From Zeus faber (Eukaryota; Chordata; Actinopteri; Zeiformes; Zeidae), in contig OY482865.1 in NCBI GenBank assembly GCA_960531495.1, forward strand, positions 11,462,018 through 11,526,017: DNA of 64,000 bases, read 5' to 3'. Positions within the stretch are counted from its first letter, which is position 1, and every line of letters begins with the position of its first letter. Made by a program: the position numbers and the translations under genes. The notes below the pieces were generated by a model. It did not search any database, had not been told where the DNA came from, and saw nothing but the letters and a program-made list of their open reading frames with translations. Of this stretch, positions 30,832-50,126 are shown one piece after another.

Positions 30832-31163
30832 CATAATCATACTCATCAAAACGTTTATTTGTCGAGCACCTTTCATACAAAATAGCTCAAAGTGCATAGC
30901 TAATAGTTTTACACACGTTAATAGAAGATCAGATCAGATCAGATCAGATCAGATCAGATCGGATAAGATCACATCACATCACATCACATCACATCAGATA
31001 ACCCCGTGTTGATACCCGGAGGGAAACTCAGGTGTTGCAGCAACAAAAACAGAGCAAGTTAAGAAGTAGAAAAATGAAATAATATAGAAAACAATTACAA
31101 AGATGTACACATCTATCTAAAAAGTTACGATGGGTTTGCACTTGTACAGCTGGAAATAATAAT

Positions 31164-31210
<47 letters not shown>

Positions 31211-33438
31211 AATTGATTTAATAAAAAAAAAAAGCAAACATCAAACTCCATTTCAGTGTTGGGTCTTTAATTTAGACCATGGCATGACCTCAAACGCATC
31301 ATTAGAAAATCTCTGTTTGCACAATAGCTTTTTGTGGTGCGTGTTGTGCTGAACTTGTTTTGGGTTCATCATCATTTGATGCTTTGTATCAGTCAGTCAC
31401 AATGAAAGTAGGAATTACTGGCACCCGATGAGTAATTTGGTTTTCTTTCCCTAAATTGGATCAAATTTGTTATCCTTCATACTGTAGTCAGACAAAAATC
31501 TTTAAAGACTTTTTATCTTTGGGTTCCATTCCACGAAATGCACCTTTATCTGGACGTTAAATATATTGTACGGGGGTGGTGTAGGCCTATGTAATTCTGT
31601 GGCACGCTGTAGGCCTATTGTGTTATTTCATTTTAGACTTATCCATATAGACTTAGACTTTTATTTTAAACAAAGTGCAAAACACGTGTTACACCGTTCA
31701 TGCATGTTAGTAGGTAGGTTGACAGCGTTTTGATATCACATGACATTAAACTGATGAGATTAACACTAACAAGATTAACGTGAGAATTTTACGATAGGGG
31801 AAGGTATGTAACATAGGAGAAAACCTTGCTCAATGAAGGCAATGTCAAAATAAATTGAAAACTGATGATAATTCGTCTCCACAGTAGAAATTCACTTTTA
31901 AGACTGCCAACACTCCCAATACATAAAAACATATATAAGATAGGACATTGCCATTGAGCAAAGCACTTACCCTTTACAGGAAAACAGTGGTTTAATTGGA
32001 TAGATAAGATAAGATTTAATAGAAAATACTGAATATACCCAGAAATGTCAGGATTGTACAATAAATGTATGTACTTGTGTTCTCTCCGTCAGATCTTGAA
32101 GAAATCTTGTCTCCTCGTCAGTCTGCTCATAAATATCGGCCTCTGCTCGGAAGAATTTGGGACGCCGATAACAGACGATGTGAACAAGCTGTCACTGCTG
32201 GTGAGGACATTTACTTTCTGTTTTGTTGTTTTTGGTTTATGCAATGATTCCCCGTTCCAATCTTTCTTTCCATCATTTTCCATCACAGCAAGAGAATATT
32301 CCAATCGATTATGAGATCCCTATACACTACATTCCCAAAGAAGTGGTATGTAAAAAAACGTCTTATGTTTCATCAACAGAAGATAAAGTTTGTGGCAATA
32401 TACTTTACCAAAAACCCCAAATGTTGATTTATTCTGTTTTCCTTTGTTTTGTTTTTTTAATTCAACCTCTAGAGCGGGATGTGCTGGGTGGTGCTGAATA
32501 TCTATCCTTTGGAGCAAAGCCTTCGCAAGCTGGCCAATATGTTCGGTGCCATATCGTCCAACAAGGAAAACATCATTGTCTTCATTGCGATGCTGAAAAG
32601 TTTACGCTTCACTTTTGACCACGAGGAATTGGTGAGAAAAAACCCCCCCCAAAAAAAAACCAATACAGCTCCAGCCAAAGAAATTAACGTACCTTTATAG
32701 GAATGTACATCTCGCCGAGGCGGCGGAAATAACCTGTTAATACTGACGGTGAAGCCTGTGTGTGGTCGGATCTCCGCAGGAATCTGCGATGCAGGTCTTC
32801 CAGTGTCACTATCGTGAGGGGAACCTGCTGTCCGGTCTTTACTTTGATTACATCAAAGAATTGCTCCATTCTGCAGCTCAGGGAGCGGGAGGCTTCCCCT
32901 GCAAGCCTCCGCCGTGCCTCCCACACCAGCAAACCCCAGGTAGACCCTTCGACTCTACATAATACATTATAAACTACACCTTCCTATACTCTGGTGTGGG
33001 CAGTGTTCCACAATCCCTTGAGGACAGAACCTCAAGCAAGAAAGGACTAGATGAAAAAGTCCCTGAACGCCGTCCAATTACAACCATAGTGCGGCCGCAC
33101 AGTGAGGAAATTAACTGAAACGAATCCACGCGACTGATAACCCGTGGTGCAGCCAACTGTGTGATATGTGGACAAATTGGAGACAGGGGGGGGGGTGTCT
33201 GAGAGCTGTTTGCAAACTGGTGAATGCCCACACTGGCAGTCAATGTGTCCAGTGTGTGAGCTGCCAGCTGGACCTATTAGGGAGTACATACTGTACATGC
33301 TACGAAAAAGCATGTACGTACCGAGAGCACCTACATGCCGGAACCATCTAGGTCATGCCGGAAGGTCGACCAGGGGTGCCTGCAGGCCTCAGTCTCTCTG
33401 TTATGCACCAAATTAATGAACCTCAAAATTCCCTCCAC

Positions 33439-33485
<47 letters not shown>

Positions 33486-35874
33486 ACACACATACACATA
33501 CACCGCACAGCATATTTAACCAAATAAAACAAGCGTTCATTGTACAGTTCAGTTGTGAGGCATTGTATTAAATTCCACAAACGGCAACCATTTCAATCGC
33601 AACAGCAAAAAGTACTTTTTTTTTTTTCCAATCGCAGAGGCCCGACGCTACACAGTACGTACTGGTGTACGGTTGCAGGCACCGCTGAGGTCCTAAATGT
33701 AGGAAATAGGTCCAAAGGAGTGGACGAAAAAAAAAAAACTGAAGTGCATGGCTGTTAAATAAGACGCAGGGTCGGTGAGCTTGGTAGAAAACACGCGCCG
33801 CATTCGTACGTCGGTACTGCAGTGGCTCCCGAAGCTTGATTCATGCTGGACAAGTATGAAATAATGAGAATACGCTTAAAAGAGAAGCGCAGCGGCAAGA
33901 AATTCCGAAACCATTCCTCTCAGGGAGTGCCGGTCATAAAAGACATTTGCATTTGGGGGAAGACGGGGACTTTCCCATTTCAAAGACGGGACGGACCGCA
34001 AGCCTCTTGAGTCACATGCGCCGCTGTCAGATAAAGAGAGACAACCTCACCCACGCAGCCTCTACTTTGACCACCTCCCCGTCACGCAAATGATACCTGG
34101 ACGATCTCTAATAAGCATGTTAATATCTCTCCCAGGGAGCCAGGAGGAGGGTCGCGAGCGGAGCTGGGCGAGCAGAAGTCCCTTACTTCTGATTTTTATC
34201 CCCGTAACAGCTTGCGTCTCTCTGGTGTTTTGGCTGGTAAGTTCACCATGCGGGCTCCGATTCCACGCACCGACCATGTACAGCAAGACATCTAAGGTCG
34301 TCGTATCTTTTAAAGGACCTTCAAATTGATGGTGTCTTTTCAGCAACTCAAGTCGAAAGAAATGACTTTTTGGCCTAAGGTGTAGAAAAAAAGGAAAGCA
34401 GAGTATTTCTGTAATTTTACTGGTTCCGGTGGAACATAAAGTTTCTATTTGGAACCTTCTTAGTTTCTTGGAGCTGCACCCTTCCCATGTGGGCTACGCG
34501 CTGAAGAAATGGCAAACATAAATATCCATTATCTCAGACAGAGAAGTCCACCTAATCTTATCTAATCTAATTTAATAAAACTGCCCCTCGACAGAAATGG
34601 CCCTTGTTATTCTCATATGATCAAGTATTTTTGAAAATGTTGAGATTTAGTGTATGTCACCTCATGATGGTGGTGTGATCCAAGCGTGACAATGAGCCCT
34701 GTTTAGGGCTTCGTCTGGTGGCCACTACTTTCAGGAAGCAAGAACTAGTAAGTCAGGAAGCGTTACACTATGTATTTTGAGAGATATTTTGTTTCGGTGA
34801 TCACTGATCCCAGGAAGGAAGTGGCAGTGTCAAAGCGGCACACATCAGAACAAGTAGGTGATAATACTAAAGTCATAAAGATAGAAAAATAGAGAAAAAT
34901 TTGAATGTACAAAACATATAAAACATTTCAAATGAAAAATGTCAATACAGTGGAAACCGCTTATAATGATCACGGTTTCAGTGATCAACCGCTTATGTGG
35001 ATCAAAATGCTTGGGACAGAATCGTTCCAGCACGAATTGTGTTTAAATAATTAGCTTATACAGTAGTAATCAAGTAGTCCGCTTACAGTGTTTATTTGAG
35101 GTCTTTTTCATACATGACAAAAAATGTAAAACTACGGTTATCTTATATCTTTTTACTTTACTCCCATGATACTTTGCCTCGCAGTTACGCTGGGGCTTGC
35201 TGTTGCCGCGCGTCCCCATTTCCCGTTTCTCCAAAAAAAACATAAACAAGTAAAAACAGTGTGTTGTAATTTTGGATGTATTTATTTTCCTCCGTGTCCT
35301 AATTGAACAAAATTAAAAAAAAATTAAAAACATGCATCCCGTGTCAGGCTTCGAAGAGCCATTGATACTGTTAGATGGTAATCTGCACGAGAAATAAAGA
35401 AAAAGAAAAATAATTCTGTTATAATAATCATCCGCTTATAGTTTTCAATTTAGAGGTTGCCACTGTATATAATAAACAATAGACCTAAAAATAAACAGTG
35501 AACCAGTAAACGTCGTTTTAGCCGTGCCTTTCCAACTACGTCAAATCATAAAAAATGTAAAATATAAGAAAATGTATTTTTTGTCATTAGAAGTAGTTCA
35601 TGCTTTTGGTCTGGATAAATCAGAATGCAAATCCGAAATCAAAATAGTTTCATTGTCTTTGTATGCGGTATGCTTGTACAGCAGCGATGTCGAATGCTTT
35701 TCTTTTTTCTCCTTCGAGGCCAAATCAAGAAGGAGACGTCCGATCGGGTGTGACCCCGAGCGCGGAAACACAGACGAGCGCGGCGGTGCGCTGCCCACCG
35801 TGTCCACCTCGGTGCCGCTGTACCCGCTGGCCGACTCCGCGTCGGTAGGAGACGCTGCACAGGGACGAGGGTGA
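30372..35874 (+). CDS. kitlg: kitlg, Kit ligand (stem cell factor), transmembrane form
   Basis: Kit ligand is a four-helix cytokine that activates the KIT receptor in pigment, germ and blood cell lineages. Exons: 30372-30383, 32093-32200, 32289-32345, 32473-32631, 32780-32939, 34136-34236 and 35719-35874. Frames join without shift into about 250 codons (human membrane forms 245-273). The tiny first exon (MRET) is typical of this gene. A signal peptide follows (KKSCLLVSLLINIGL), then GTPITDDVNKLSLL, DYEIPIHYIPKEV, GMCWVVLNIYPLEQSLRKL, LRFTFDHEEL and VFQCHYREGN. A transmembrane helix (LLLIFIPVTACVSLVFWL) and a basic tail (AKSRRRRP) complete it. The exon 5 to transmembrane-exon junction is phase 1, so an extra cassette such as the mammalian cleavage-site exon could exist between 32940 and 34135, but I did not find one. 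Exon 1 and the final exon rest on splice signals and phase and are less certain. Confidence 0.92.
30624..30835. repeat. (AAT)n microsatellite array
   Basis: Long, partly imperfect AAT array in kitlg intron 1. Confidence 0.95.
30926..31000. repeat. (AGATC)n then (ACATC)n pentanucleotide array
   Basis: About eight AGATC units pass into about five ACATC units. The array immediately precedes a LINE-tail-like stretch. Confidence 0.93.
30987..31110 (-). repeat. LINE 3'-tail-like fragment
   Basis: The motif 'gataaccccgtgttgatacc' then 'gagggaaactcaggtgttgc' resembles teleost LINE tails in reverse orientation. It lies in kitlg intron 1. A further (AAT)n array follows at 31163-31208. Confidence 0.4.
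33441..33501. repeat. (CA)n microsatellite
   Basis: CA tract in the kitlg intron between exon 5 and the transmembrane exon. Confidence 0.95.
34948..35465. mobile_element. pogo/Tigger-type MITE
   Basis: 518 bp, starting CAGTGGAAACCGCTTATAAT and ending with the inverse of CAGTGGCAACC. TA flanks it at 34946-34947 and 35466-35467. The interior inverted motif 'atcaaccgcttat'/'ataatcatccgcttata' also fits pogo termini. There is no transposase ORF. It lies in the kitlg intron before the last coding exon. Confidence 0.8.
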
Positions 35875-37840
35875 GGGGTGGCTGGCGACGAAGGACAAGG
35901 ACAAGTGCTGGACAGCACCGCCTGCCTCCCCGCCCGCCCGCCCGCCCGCCCGCCTCGCTTTCCATCTCGACTCACCGCTATCAACGACGTGCCGGAGGAA
36001 GAGGCCGTGACCAGCACGCCGTCTTCTCCAGCGCTCACTGTGAAAAGTTAAGAGACCACGACGCCCCGTGGGTGAACGGGGACCCGGACCTAACGGCTGC
36101 TGCGGACCGGCTTTCACTATTTTGACCCGACGAATACAGAGGGACCTTCTAACAACTTATAGTCGCTTCCCAAAACGAGCTGGTAGAACGTCCCCCACGT
36201 GACTGGATCCCTCCCGAGGGGAACAACTTTGCCTGTTTCACCGCAGAGTGATTGTTTTTTTATTCGTGTCGCCTTTGAGATTTGTCGTTCTGTGCAGTCG
36301 CTATCTTGAAACAGGGTCCTCTCCTTGGAACAGGACTTGAACGTGTGGAGCGCCGGTATCAACCTTTGAATTCCCTTTCTTCTAAGGCTGAAGTGCTGGC
36401 GTCGATCCAACCTGCTGACGGTGTCACAATGGCGTAAAGTGGCAAGTTTGATCGCTTGTCCCTTGGCCTGAGCCACTGAATCGCCTTTCACTCTTGCTCC
36501 TGCTCTTTGGCCCCCGTGGAAATGTGTGTCGCTGCAGGTTAAACAACTACGCGCACTTAATTAAAATGCCCAAACTGAATCGAAGCTCAATCGTCAACGA
36601 AATTCCGAAGGCGAGGGGCCGTTGACGAGACGGTCGTTGAGAACCATTTTCCACAGAGCGGCGTGAAGCAGGATGTTGTCATTATTGTGATCTGTGAACC
36701 TCGCTCGTCATAAACAGCACGCCGAGCGGCACCATGAGTATCCCGCTTTCCGAATCAAAGATCAGACCAGATGGCTGATAGCTACGGCTGCAGCTTCGCT
36801 CTCAATCCGGCCTTTGTGTTCCAAAAGTTGTTGCCAAGAGATCTATAGCTGTTGCTCAGCCGCAGCGAGTGTGTTAACAGTTGTTATGTCTTATTCACAG
36901 ACTCATACCCAGTCATGAGAACATGAGTCCTGCTCGTCCATGTGTCAGAGATAGAGGGAGTCAGAGACAGACAGATAGTGGGAGAGGGAGAGAGAGAGAG
37001 AAAGAGATAAAGACAGGAGGACGGAGAGAGCGAGAGAGCAAGATGGATGGATGGATGGATGATCTCAGTGAGAGGCATAAGGGGGGGCTTGTTCTCTCCA
37101 CAAAAGACGTGGCCGTAGGCTGGAGGAAATGCCACTTGCGAGCAGGACTGATGTCGGCAGGCCCCTATGAATCAACGGCCGAAAAATCTTTCCAGACCGC
37201 AAGAGTATTTAACTTCGTCAATGGAAGGACGGAGGCCATTTCAATAACACTCGATTGTATGTAAAGGGGTCTTATTCTGAAAATGAACAAATTGAGTTTT
37301 GGAACGTTCAGCAAAATGCATTAATCAGGGTTTTGGAGAAACATTAGCAAACCATTATAATATGATTGACTTATATGTATCTTGAGTGTAATTGACTGTA
37401 TTTTCTGTATTCTATTTGCATCGTTATTGGTGTTGTGTTTTGTAAAATTGTGCACCTGTACATGGTAAAGAAAAAGTTATAATGTTTATTAAACTAGATT
37501 TAACTCGCACTGTAATGCACTATAATGTCTTAAGTAAGCCTTCACGGTAGTCCCTCAAGTCTGCCAGGCTTGTAATTGCCGTGTGATCACGTTTTTCTCC
37601 ATTGGTTTATACACACATGGATAGTTTGATTATAGATATTTAATACTGAACAAAAGGAAAATACCTCAACGATCCAACTGTTTCTTTGGGAGTATGTTAG
37701 GAGCATTAGTATTAATAGTGTCCATAAGGATGATATTACTATTAGGGTACTCGTCATCATCATGCCAAGTGTTTGAATTATCAGTTGATATTCCCCGTCC
37801 CTATTGTATGCAGAAAATAAAATTTGAACAGAGAATAAAG
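35875..37840 (+). other. kitlg 3' untranslated region (inferred)
   Basis: Noncoding sequence after the inferred kitlg stop, including a GA-rich and GGAT-repeat patch at 36950-37060. Two AATAAA hexamers occur at 37816-37821 and 37834-37839. Kit ligand mRNAs have long 3' UTRs, so the assignment is plausible but unproven. Confidence 0.4.
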
Positions 37841-39299
37841 ACAGATTTAAGTGTTTGATTGTTCAACAGATGGCCAATTGTTTGGCTCCATTAGAAGAAC
37901 TGCCACTCTCATTTTTTTCTTAAATGAAATATTTTGCCTGCATCTGCCTTTTTGGTCTTTCATGTAGGATCTATAAAGTTTCATGCGTGTGTTCACACAA
38001 TTGTAAAACAAAATCATCACATTACATGGAGAACAATGGGAGCGTGTGAAAACTTTCAAATGTGCAAACTTATTGACAATTGTTGTAAAGCACTAAAAAA
38101 AAACCTAAAATGATGTTGCCGATTCTTCCTCAAAAACCCTTTTTATTCAGTGAAGTGTAGACACTGAGTAGTAACTATTTGGTTGCTTTCTATTTATGTG
38201 AAGCATTTTGAGTTTCATGTTGTGTATGAAAGGTGCTATACAAATAAAGTTGTTGTTGTTGTTATTATTGTTATTATTTTTATTATTATTTTTTTTTAAC
38301 CATTATGGTAATGCTTTAGATTAAGTTCCTTGTAATACGCGTAAGTTAAACATTACAGAAAATATATCAGAGCCAAACAGGCATTTTCTTCTTTAGTCTC
38401 TTGCCAAATATTATATGGACTCCCTAGAAAATGCATGATGATAATAGTCATATTCAATTATTTTCAAAAAACTAAGTATCCATCATTGAAAATGAAATAT
38501 AAATACAATCAAACAAATACACACATCAGTAGTTGAGTCCCAACGTTCAGCTTAAATGAGATAAAAATTCAAAAAAAAAAATTAAATAAATGCGCGCAGA
38601 ACTTGCGGCGCACGTCAAGGGCCGCTCCTGACTGGACGGCGTCGCTGTCGCTCGTTGACGACGTCACGCACAGAAGGCGAACCGACGAAGTCGACGAACC
38701 TGACGCTTTCGTTGAACTCCGCTCGGGATGTCTTCTCCAACGTGCAGTACACCTCAACGTCAACACGTACTGTAATTATACTAAATAAATGTACACTGAG
38801 GATGCGTTTGATGGAACGTTTTCTTTGTGGCCGCACGTCGCTTCCATTTGCGTGAAAGTGGTGAATAAAAAAACAACAACAACAACAACAACAACAACGA
38901 AACAGCTACCTTGAAGTGTTGTCGTGCACCGTTCTCCGCTAAAATATTATATTTATATGCATTTATTTTTATTTTTTTTAATTCACATTTGATCAACCTT
39001 GACCACATGTGGCGTTCCTTCGAGTTGGGGAAGCTGCGAAAAGCATAGTTAGCCGTGAATAAGTGCATAATAAAGGATTTATGAACCCTAACGAGGCACT
39101 GTTCCGGCTTCAGATACGGTAGCTGCAAAAGTAATAGTTACCTGTTAATAAGCGCATTGTAGCATTACTGCTAGCGTGTACTATCATTCACACGTATAGT
39201 CTTATTTACACATAATGTTGATAAGCATCTTATTAGGACTTAAATGGGCCTTAGTACCTATTAACTAACGCTCGTTACAAGGACCTAATAAAGCGTTAC

Positions 39300-39348
<49 letters not shown>

Positions 39349-40658
39349 AAAGCACGCACGGTTACTAAGGTGTTACATTCAATGAGTTGCATTTTAAATG
39401 TCGACAAATAAATGAAAATTGTCGCGAGACTGAACGATTGGATTGATCGAGTTGTCGTGGCTTTTATCGTGAAAGGCATTCCCACCAGAAGCCCGCGCAC
39501 TTTTACTCTGAAGAAACCCTGCCCGCAAGTCGTCGTCAAACTTCCTGGGCTTGACGGGCCTGGAATGTTGCAAACAATTACGGGGATGTAATGTCCTGTT
39601 TGGACAGACGTTACACTTTTTACGCGATTTTACCGTTAAAATTGCTTCCGGCGTAAGGCGGGGGGGGGAAAAAAAAAAAAAGCATGAAAAAAACCAAGAG
39701 TCCAGGTAGGTTTGCGGTCGAAGTTGTATCCCCCCGTCTGGCACGACACTGGCGGTGAACCGTTCGCCTCCTCGTCTCGGACCCGGCTCCCGGCGGCTCA
39801 CTCGGGGGAGGGGAGGAGGGGAGGGGGGGGGGGAGGAAGGAGTCGTTCGTTTCAGTTCAGTTGGTGCAACGCGGGGTGGTCGAGGGAGGAGTGATGCGAA
39901 ACTATTGATCGTGGAAAACATTTTAGCTGGATCGTATAATCTTTTTGCAATATATATTTCAAAGTGAATAGCAGAAAGACGTGTCTCGCATGACACGCTG
40001 TTTGGATAACTCGGCATTCATATGGTGTCTGAGAAAACAGTCTCTAATTATTTGCTCGATATTAATGCTTCTTTAATATTTCAATGCTTCATTCTTCCAA
40101 TTTTGGATTGTTGTTTGTATGCATTTCATCTGACTTCCCTACCCCACCGGACTTCAAAATTGAGGGGGTCCTCCTGATACATTTACTTTAAACTGCATGT
40201 TGAGCTGCAGTTTAGTGTACTGCTGTGGAGATGGTGTTCATGTGAAGTTTCTCCTTGAACTTGCTGGACTTTTGGAGGTTCTTCACCTTTACACGACCAC
40301 TTGATAGCTCCCCCACCTTTTCACGACCACTTGGTTGAAAATCTGATGGACCTTTGGAGGTCCTCCACCTTTCCACGACCACTTGATGATGACTTGGTAG
40401 CTCCTCCACCTTTTCACGACCACTTGACGAAGACCTGATGGACTTTTGGAGCTCTTCCTCTTCACATCAACACCACAGTCTCTGGAAGCGCAGCGTCAGG
40501 CTGACTGCTGCTGAAAAGCAGTCATTACACTGCATTACATAACGTCATTTAGCTGCGGATCAGATACTTGGTGACGGATCAGAGCCCTATCTAATGCATT
40601 AAATTGACATCAGTAATATTGTCATCCTTGTGATCGGTCACTTTATTGTCTTACACAG
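37841..40658. other. intergenic region between kitlg and the zinc-finger gene
   Basis: A teleost LINE/SINE-type tail lies at about 38190-38290 ('aaaggtgctatacaaataaa' then TTG repeats). An (AAC)n tract is at 38874-38898 and an (ATT)n array at 39299-39347. GC-rich, G-run sequence near 39660-39900 may be a promoter. An imperfect minisatellite follows at 40250-40445. The missing first exon of the downstream gene should lie here but I could not identify it. Confidence 0.5.
40250..40445. repeat. imperfect minisatellite
   Basis: Four copies of a segment containing 'ccaccttttcacgaccactt' (with variants) alternate with 'gatggacttttggag' segments, in units of roughly 45-60 bp. It ends about 210 bp upstream of the first recognised exon of the zinc-finger gene. 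Confidence 0.8.
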
Positions 40659-46315
<5,657 letters not shown>

Positions 46316-46990
46316 CGTTATTAGTGGAAGGGTTGACTGATCGCGCACCACGCTGCGTTCCAGGACACAACAGATTTACATATATATTTATAATTATTTC
46401 TATACACTTGCAGATAAGAAAACAGTATTTTGTGACACAGGGAGTCATTACATTTCCTTTACCAGTCAGTATGAATCATCAGTGTACAAATGTACAAGGA
46501 CGTCACGATTTATTTTAATAACCACCATTATATGTATGACTTATTGTAAACTTAGTGTAAACGTACACGTTAAGTTTTTAAGTATAGTACAAGAAGAGAA
46601 TCATGAACATAAGTATTTATGTAGTTTAAACTAAATCAGTTTGTCAACTTGTCTGAAATGAAGATAGTTTGCTTTTTAATGTATCATTGGATTGATTTTG
46701 GATTAAGTCTCATAATTAGATGCTTTAGTGCAGTGTTATTATTTATCATCTTAAATGGTTACCATATTGTCATGAATGTAACATACTGTGATACAAAAAT
46801 GTATATTAGTGGGAGCTTTATTTTGGGGGGGAAAAAGTTTTGGTCTGAAATCATCGGATGGATTCTTTGACTTTGTAATCTATAAACAGATATTGCTGTT
46901 ATTTGAAACCATGTAAAATACCATGTGAGTATCATTAAAATCCCGCTCTTCCATATCACTCAATCTCGTATGAAAATAAATGAGGAAAAG
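46316..46990 (+). other. 3' untranslated region of the zinc-finger gene
   Basis: AT-rich noncoding sequence after the stop at 46313-46315. A canonical AATAAA at 46975-46980 probably sets the end. Confidence 0.6.
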
Positions 46991-47977
46991 AAAAAAACAG
47001 GATACCTGGTTTTGCTGCTTTGTAGAACTTTGGGAAACTATTCACACGATGACAGCGTACTTTTACATGGACAATTATTACATGCCATTGTGCATACAGT
47101 ACATATACAATTCAAATGAGATACATTTGAATTGCGTACAGAAGAACGAAAATTATTTAAAAAGTCTAGAATGTCTTCTAGTGGTTTGCAACTTCCCTGC
47201 TTTACTTTCATTTACCATGTTTCAGAAGTACTTCGCTGCCTAAGTGTCTGCAGTAACTACCGGCTGACTACCAAACCTATTTTTTCTCAAAGGTTTTTCC
47301 ACATAGTTCCCCACAGGGCATGGAATTCCTGGCTGTGCAGGGAATTTCAAAAATTCAATCCCAGCCATAGAAGGTCAGGAAATTGTATTCACCTTTTAGT
47401 CGTGGAAAATCATGCATTGTTTTTTTAATTGTTGTCAAAAAAATTCTTAAATGTTTGGACAGGGTTGAAGGCTATTTAGCTTACTTGGGGGGAGGGGGGG
47501 GGTGAAACATGGTTATTTATATTTATTATGTTAAAATAGCACAAGAAAACTCTGGGCTGATAAGATACATTGACTGTAAAGGGAGTGATTTCTTTGGGGG
47601 ATTTCACCTTGATGAACAAATCGATCCCCCTTATTCTTCAAAATGTGGTTTTGCGTCACAGTCTACCGACTTCATAAACAATAATGGAGCAGCTAGGATT
47701 CTGTCAGCCCTGTTCATCTTTCATAGTTCATTCTCATGTTATTTCCACACACTAGTCTTTAACCCATGAAACGTATTCCTATGAAGCAGAAAACGTGAAC
47801 AAACTTGCAAGCTCAAAATTACGGAGGACATTTGCATCTTTTTCACAATTTATTTGTTTTCCTTTTTATTTTAGATTTTGTGACCATTCCCTTCACATCT
47901 CCAGCCGGGTTCGTGTTATCCCTTGTTTCCATCCTGGGGAGACGGGAGGTAAAACGTTGATGTGTGGAGACTCGTGC

Positions 47978-48016
<39 letters not shown>

Positions 48017-49913
48017 ACCCGCGAGTTCCTTTGAGGTCCTCAGATTTATATTTTACTCTCCCCTAAGTAATGACATTTGCCCTTTGAAAGGCAGGGTCCT
48101 GCGTTTGTTTAGTCCGATTAGATTACTCTAGTTGGTTTGAGTGCCTCCTCCCCCTGTGGGAGTTTGGATCTGTGGATTTCGACGAGCTTTGATGTCTTCT
48201 CTTCGGGGTTGTTTTCGTTGCGATCCCCAGGGAGGATGCATTGGAAGAGGCAATATTGGTCCCATCCCCGCTTGCAGCCTCCGATGCGGCAGAGGTATCG
48301 AATTCCAATTTAATTTATTAAATGAGCTGCAATGAAATTCATGTCGGGCTCGAATTTTTCTAGACACTGCCGTCGATGTTACCTCAGGAAACTCTGAACG
48401 CTCTTTTTAAGCGGCTCAAATAAACATGCTACTGTAGATACAAACTGTCATGGCCGGAGGAGCCCGGTACAACCCCAGCGTTGTACTGTTTGTCCAGCTC
48501 AGCTTCTCCACTGCATCAGTGCGGGGATTCGGTGCCTTGCTCAAAAGCACGTCGAAGGTACAGTAGCTTTAAAGTAAGGGATCAGTGTTACCCATTTTGC
48601 TTTCCCTCCCATGGCATTTTGTTCTATTTTCCTGTAAAGCCAACCTCTGAACGACACAGAGGAACAGAAGTTATTACCGCTCCCATGTTTATCACTGTTG
48701 ATTTTGCCCGTTTTTTTTCTTTCTTTTCTTAAATAGCAAAGCGTGACAAGGAGCGAGCAGGAGACGACTCATTTGGGCGCCTGAAGTAAATGAGCTCGGG
48801 AATATTATTTTGCAGCAGATCTATTATAGAATAATCAATACGGCCATGAGCTCAGGCCACGACCCCGGGAGCCGGAGCCGGGAACCTCGACATTGTAGAT
48901 GACGTTACAAACACCGAAATCGAAACATTCGACCAGAACGTCGAGCTCCTTGTTTCTGCTGAACATACCTTATATGATTATAGTCATTTGTAACCACTAT
49001 TCAGTCAAAAAAATACAATTTTTCTGTAAACAAGTCGAAAGCAAATGTTGAAATATCCTTTCAGATGTTATCAGTGCAGCCGAAATAGAATCTTTTACAT
49101 TTTCAGAAGTCAATCTGAAAGCTTACAGTATGGAGTAAATATTATAAAATGTATTAAATATTTATGCTTTATATATTTTATAATTACATGTATGTGCCCT
49201 ACTGCTGCATATGAAGATGTAGTGGTATAGAGCACCAGAGCCCAGAAGGTGCACGAGGACCCAATTTCACACAGGTGTGCGGCACCGGGACCAACCCTGT
49301 GCCTTTCCTGAGCAGGTAAGCCAAACAATTCTGGGGCTCCTTGTGAATATTTGTAATATGTCTTGTGGCGATGCGGCTTCGACATCCTTTTATTGCGTCG
49401 GCTTTTAACAGGGACGGGCGGAACGAGGCCTTGCAAAAGACCAATACAATTGGAGCTTTTGAGTCGATCCGTCAACGAAGCACTCTCAACATTTACTCAG
49501 CAGCCGCGGTTCCAGCAGCAGTTGATAATCTTGTTAATCATCTTCATTCATCAAGAGTATGATTTGTGTCGGACAAACAGAATGTCGAAAAGTCTTCCAA
49601 AATAGTTTCATACAGCGATGGAGATTTGGGGCGGTTTAAAATTAATTTTACAGGTTCGGAAAGGCCGCTGCATTTTTGTCCCGGGGGGTCCTCCACGCTG
49701 GTCAGGTGGCTGTGCCCTCGGTGCCTCGGTGGTAGCCCTGACTGTGGCACAACGTCCTCCTCTTGTGTCGTTCGCTCTGTTGTCATGGAGTGACCACAGG
49801 TCGTCGGCATCGATGGGAGCCACTGTTGAGTCTCCCTGTCCAATGTATAAGTCAAGTGAATTTTATAAAGCATTTATCACAGAATGTGAAAGTGCTATAG
49901 TTTAATTTTTTAA

Positions 49914-49991
<78 letters not shown>

Positions 49992-50126
49992 CACCTCTGC
50001 GGTTTTGCCCCCAAACCTGCTGCAGTGGGGTTGGTCATATTAGCCGGCTTCACTTATAATCTATGTTGGATCACCCTCACCATCGGAGTAATCTGGAATA
50101 TAAAAGAACGAGATGTGTTTCAGTAT
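46991..50126. other. intergenic region, no gene recognised
   Basis: Contains (GT)n at 47978-48013, a SINE/LINE-like phrase 'ggggattcggtgccttgctc' near 48525, and a long (TA)n at 49914-49989. The 110-codon minus ORF at 49544-49873 has no motif I recognise. Confidence 0.5.

Noticed and set aside
49544-49873. 110-codon minus ORF downstream of the hAT remnant
   Set aside because: Considered as the hAT C-terminus, but it lacks dimerisation-domain motifs and is separated by a (TA)n tract.
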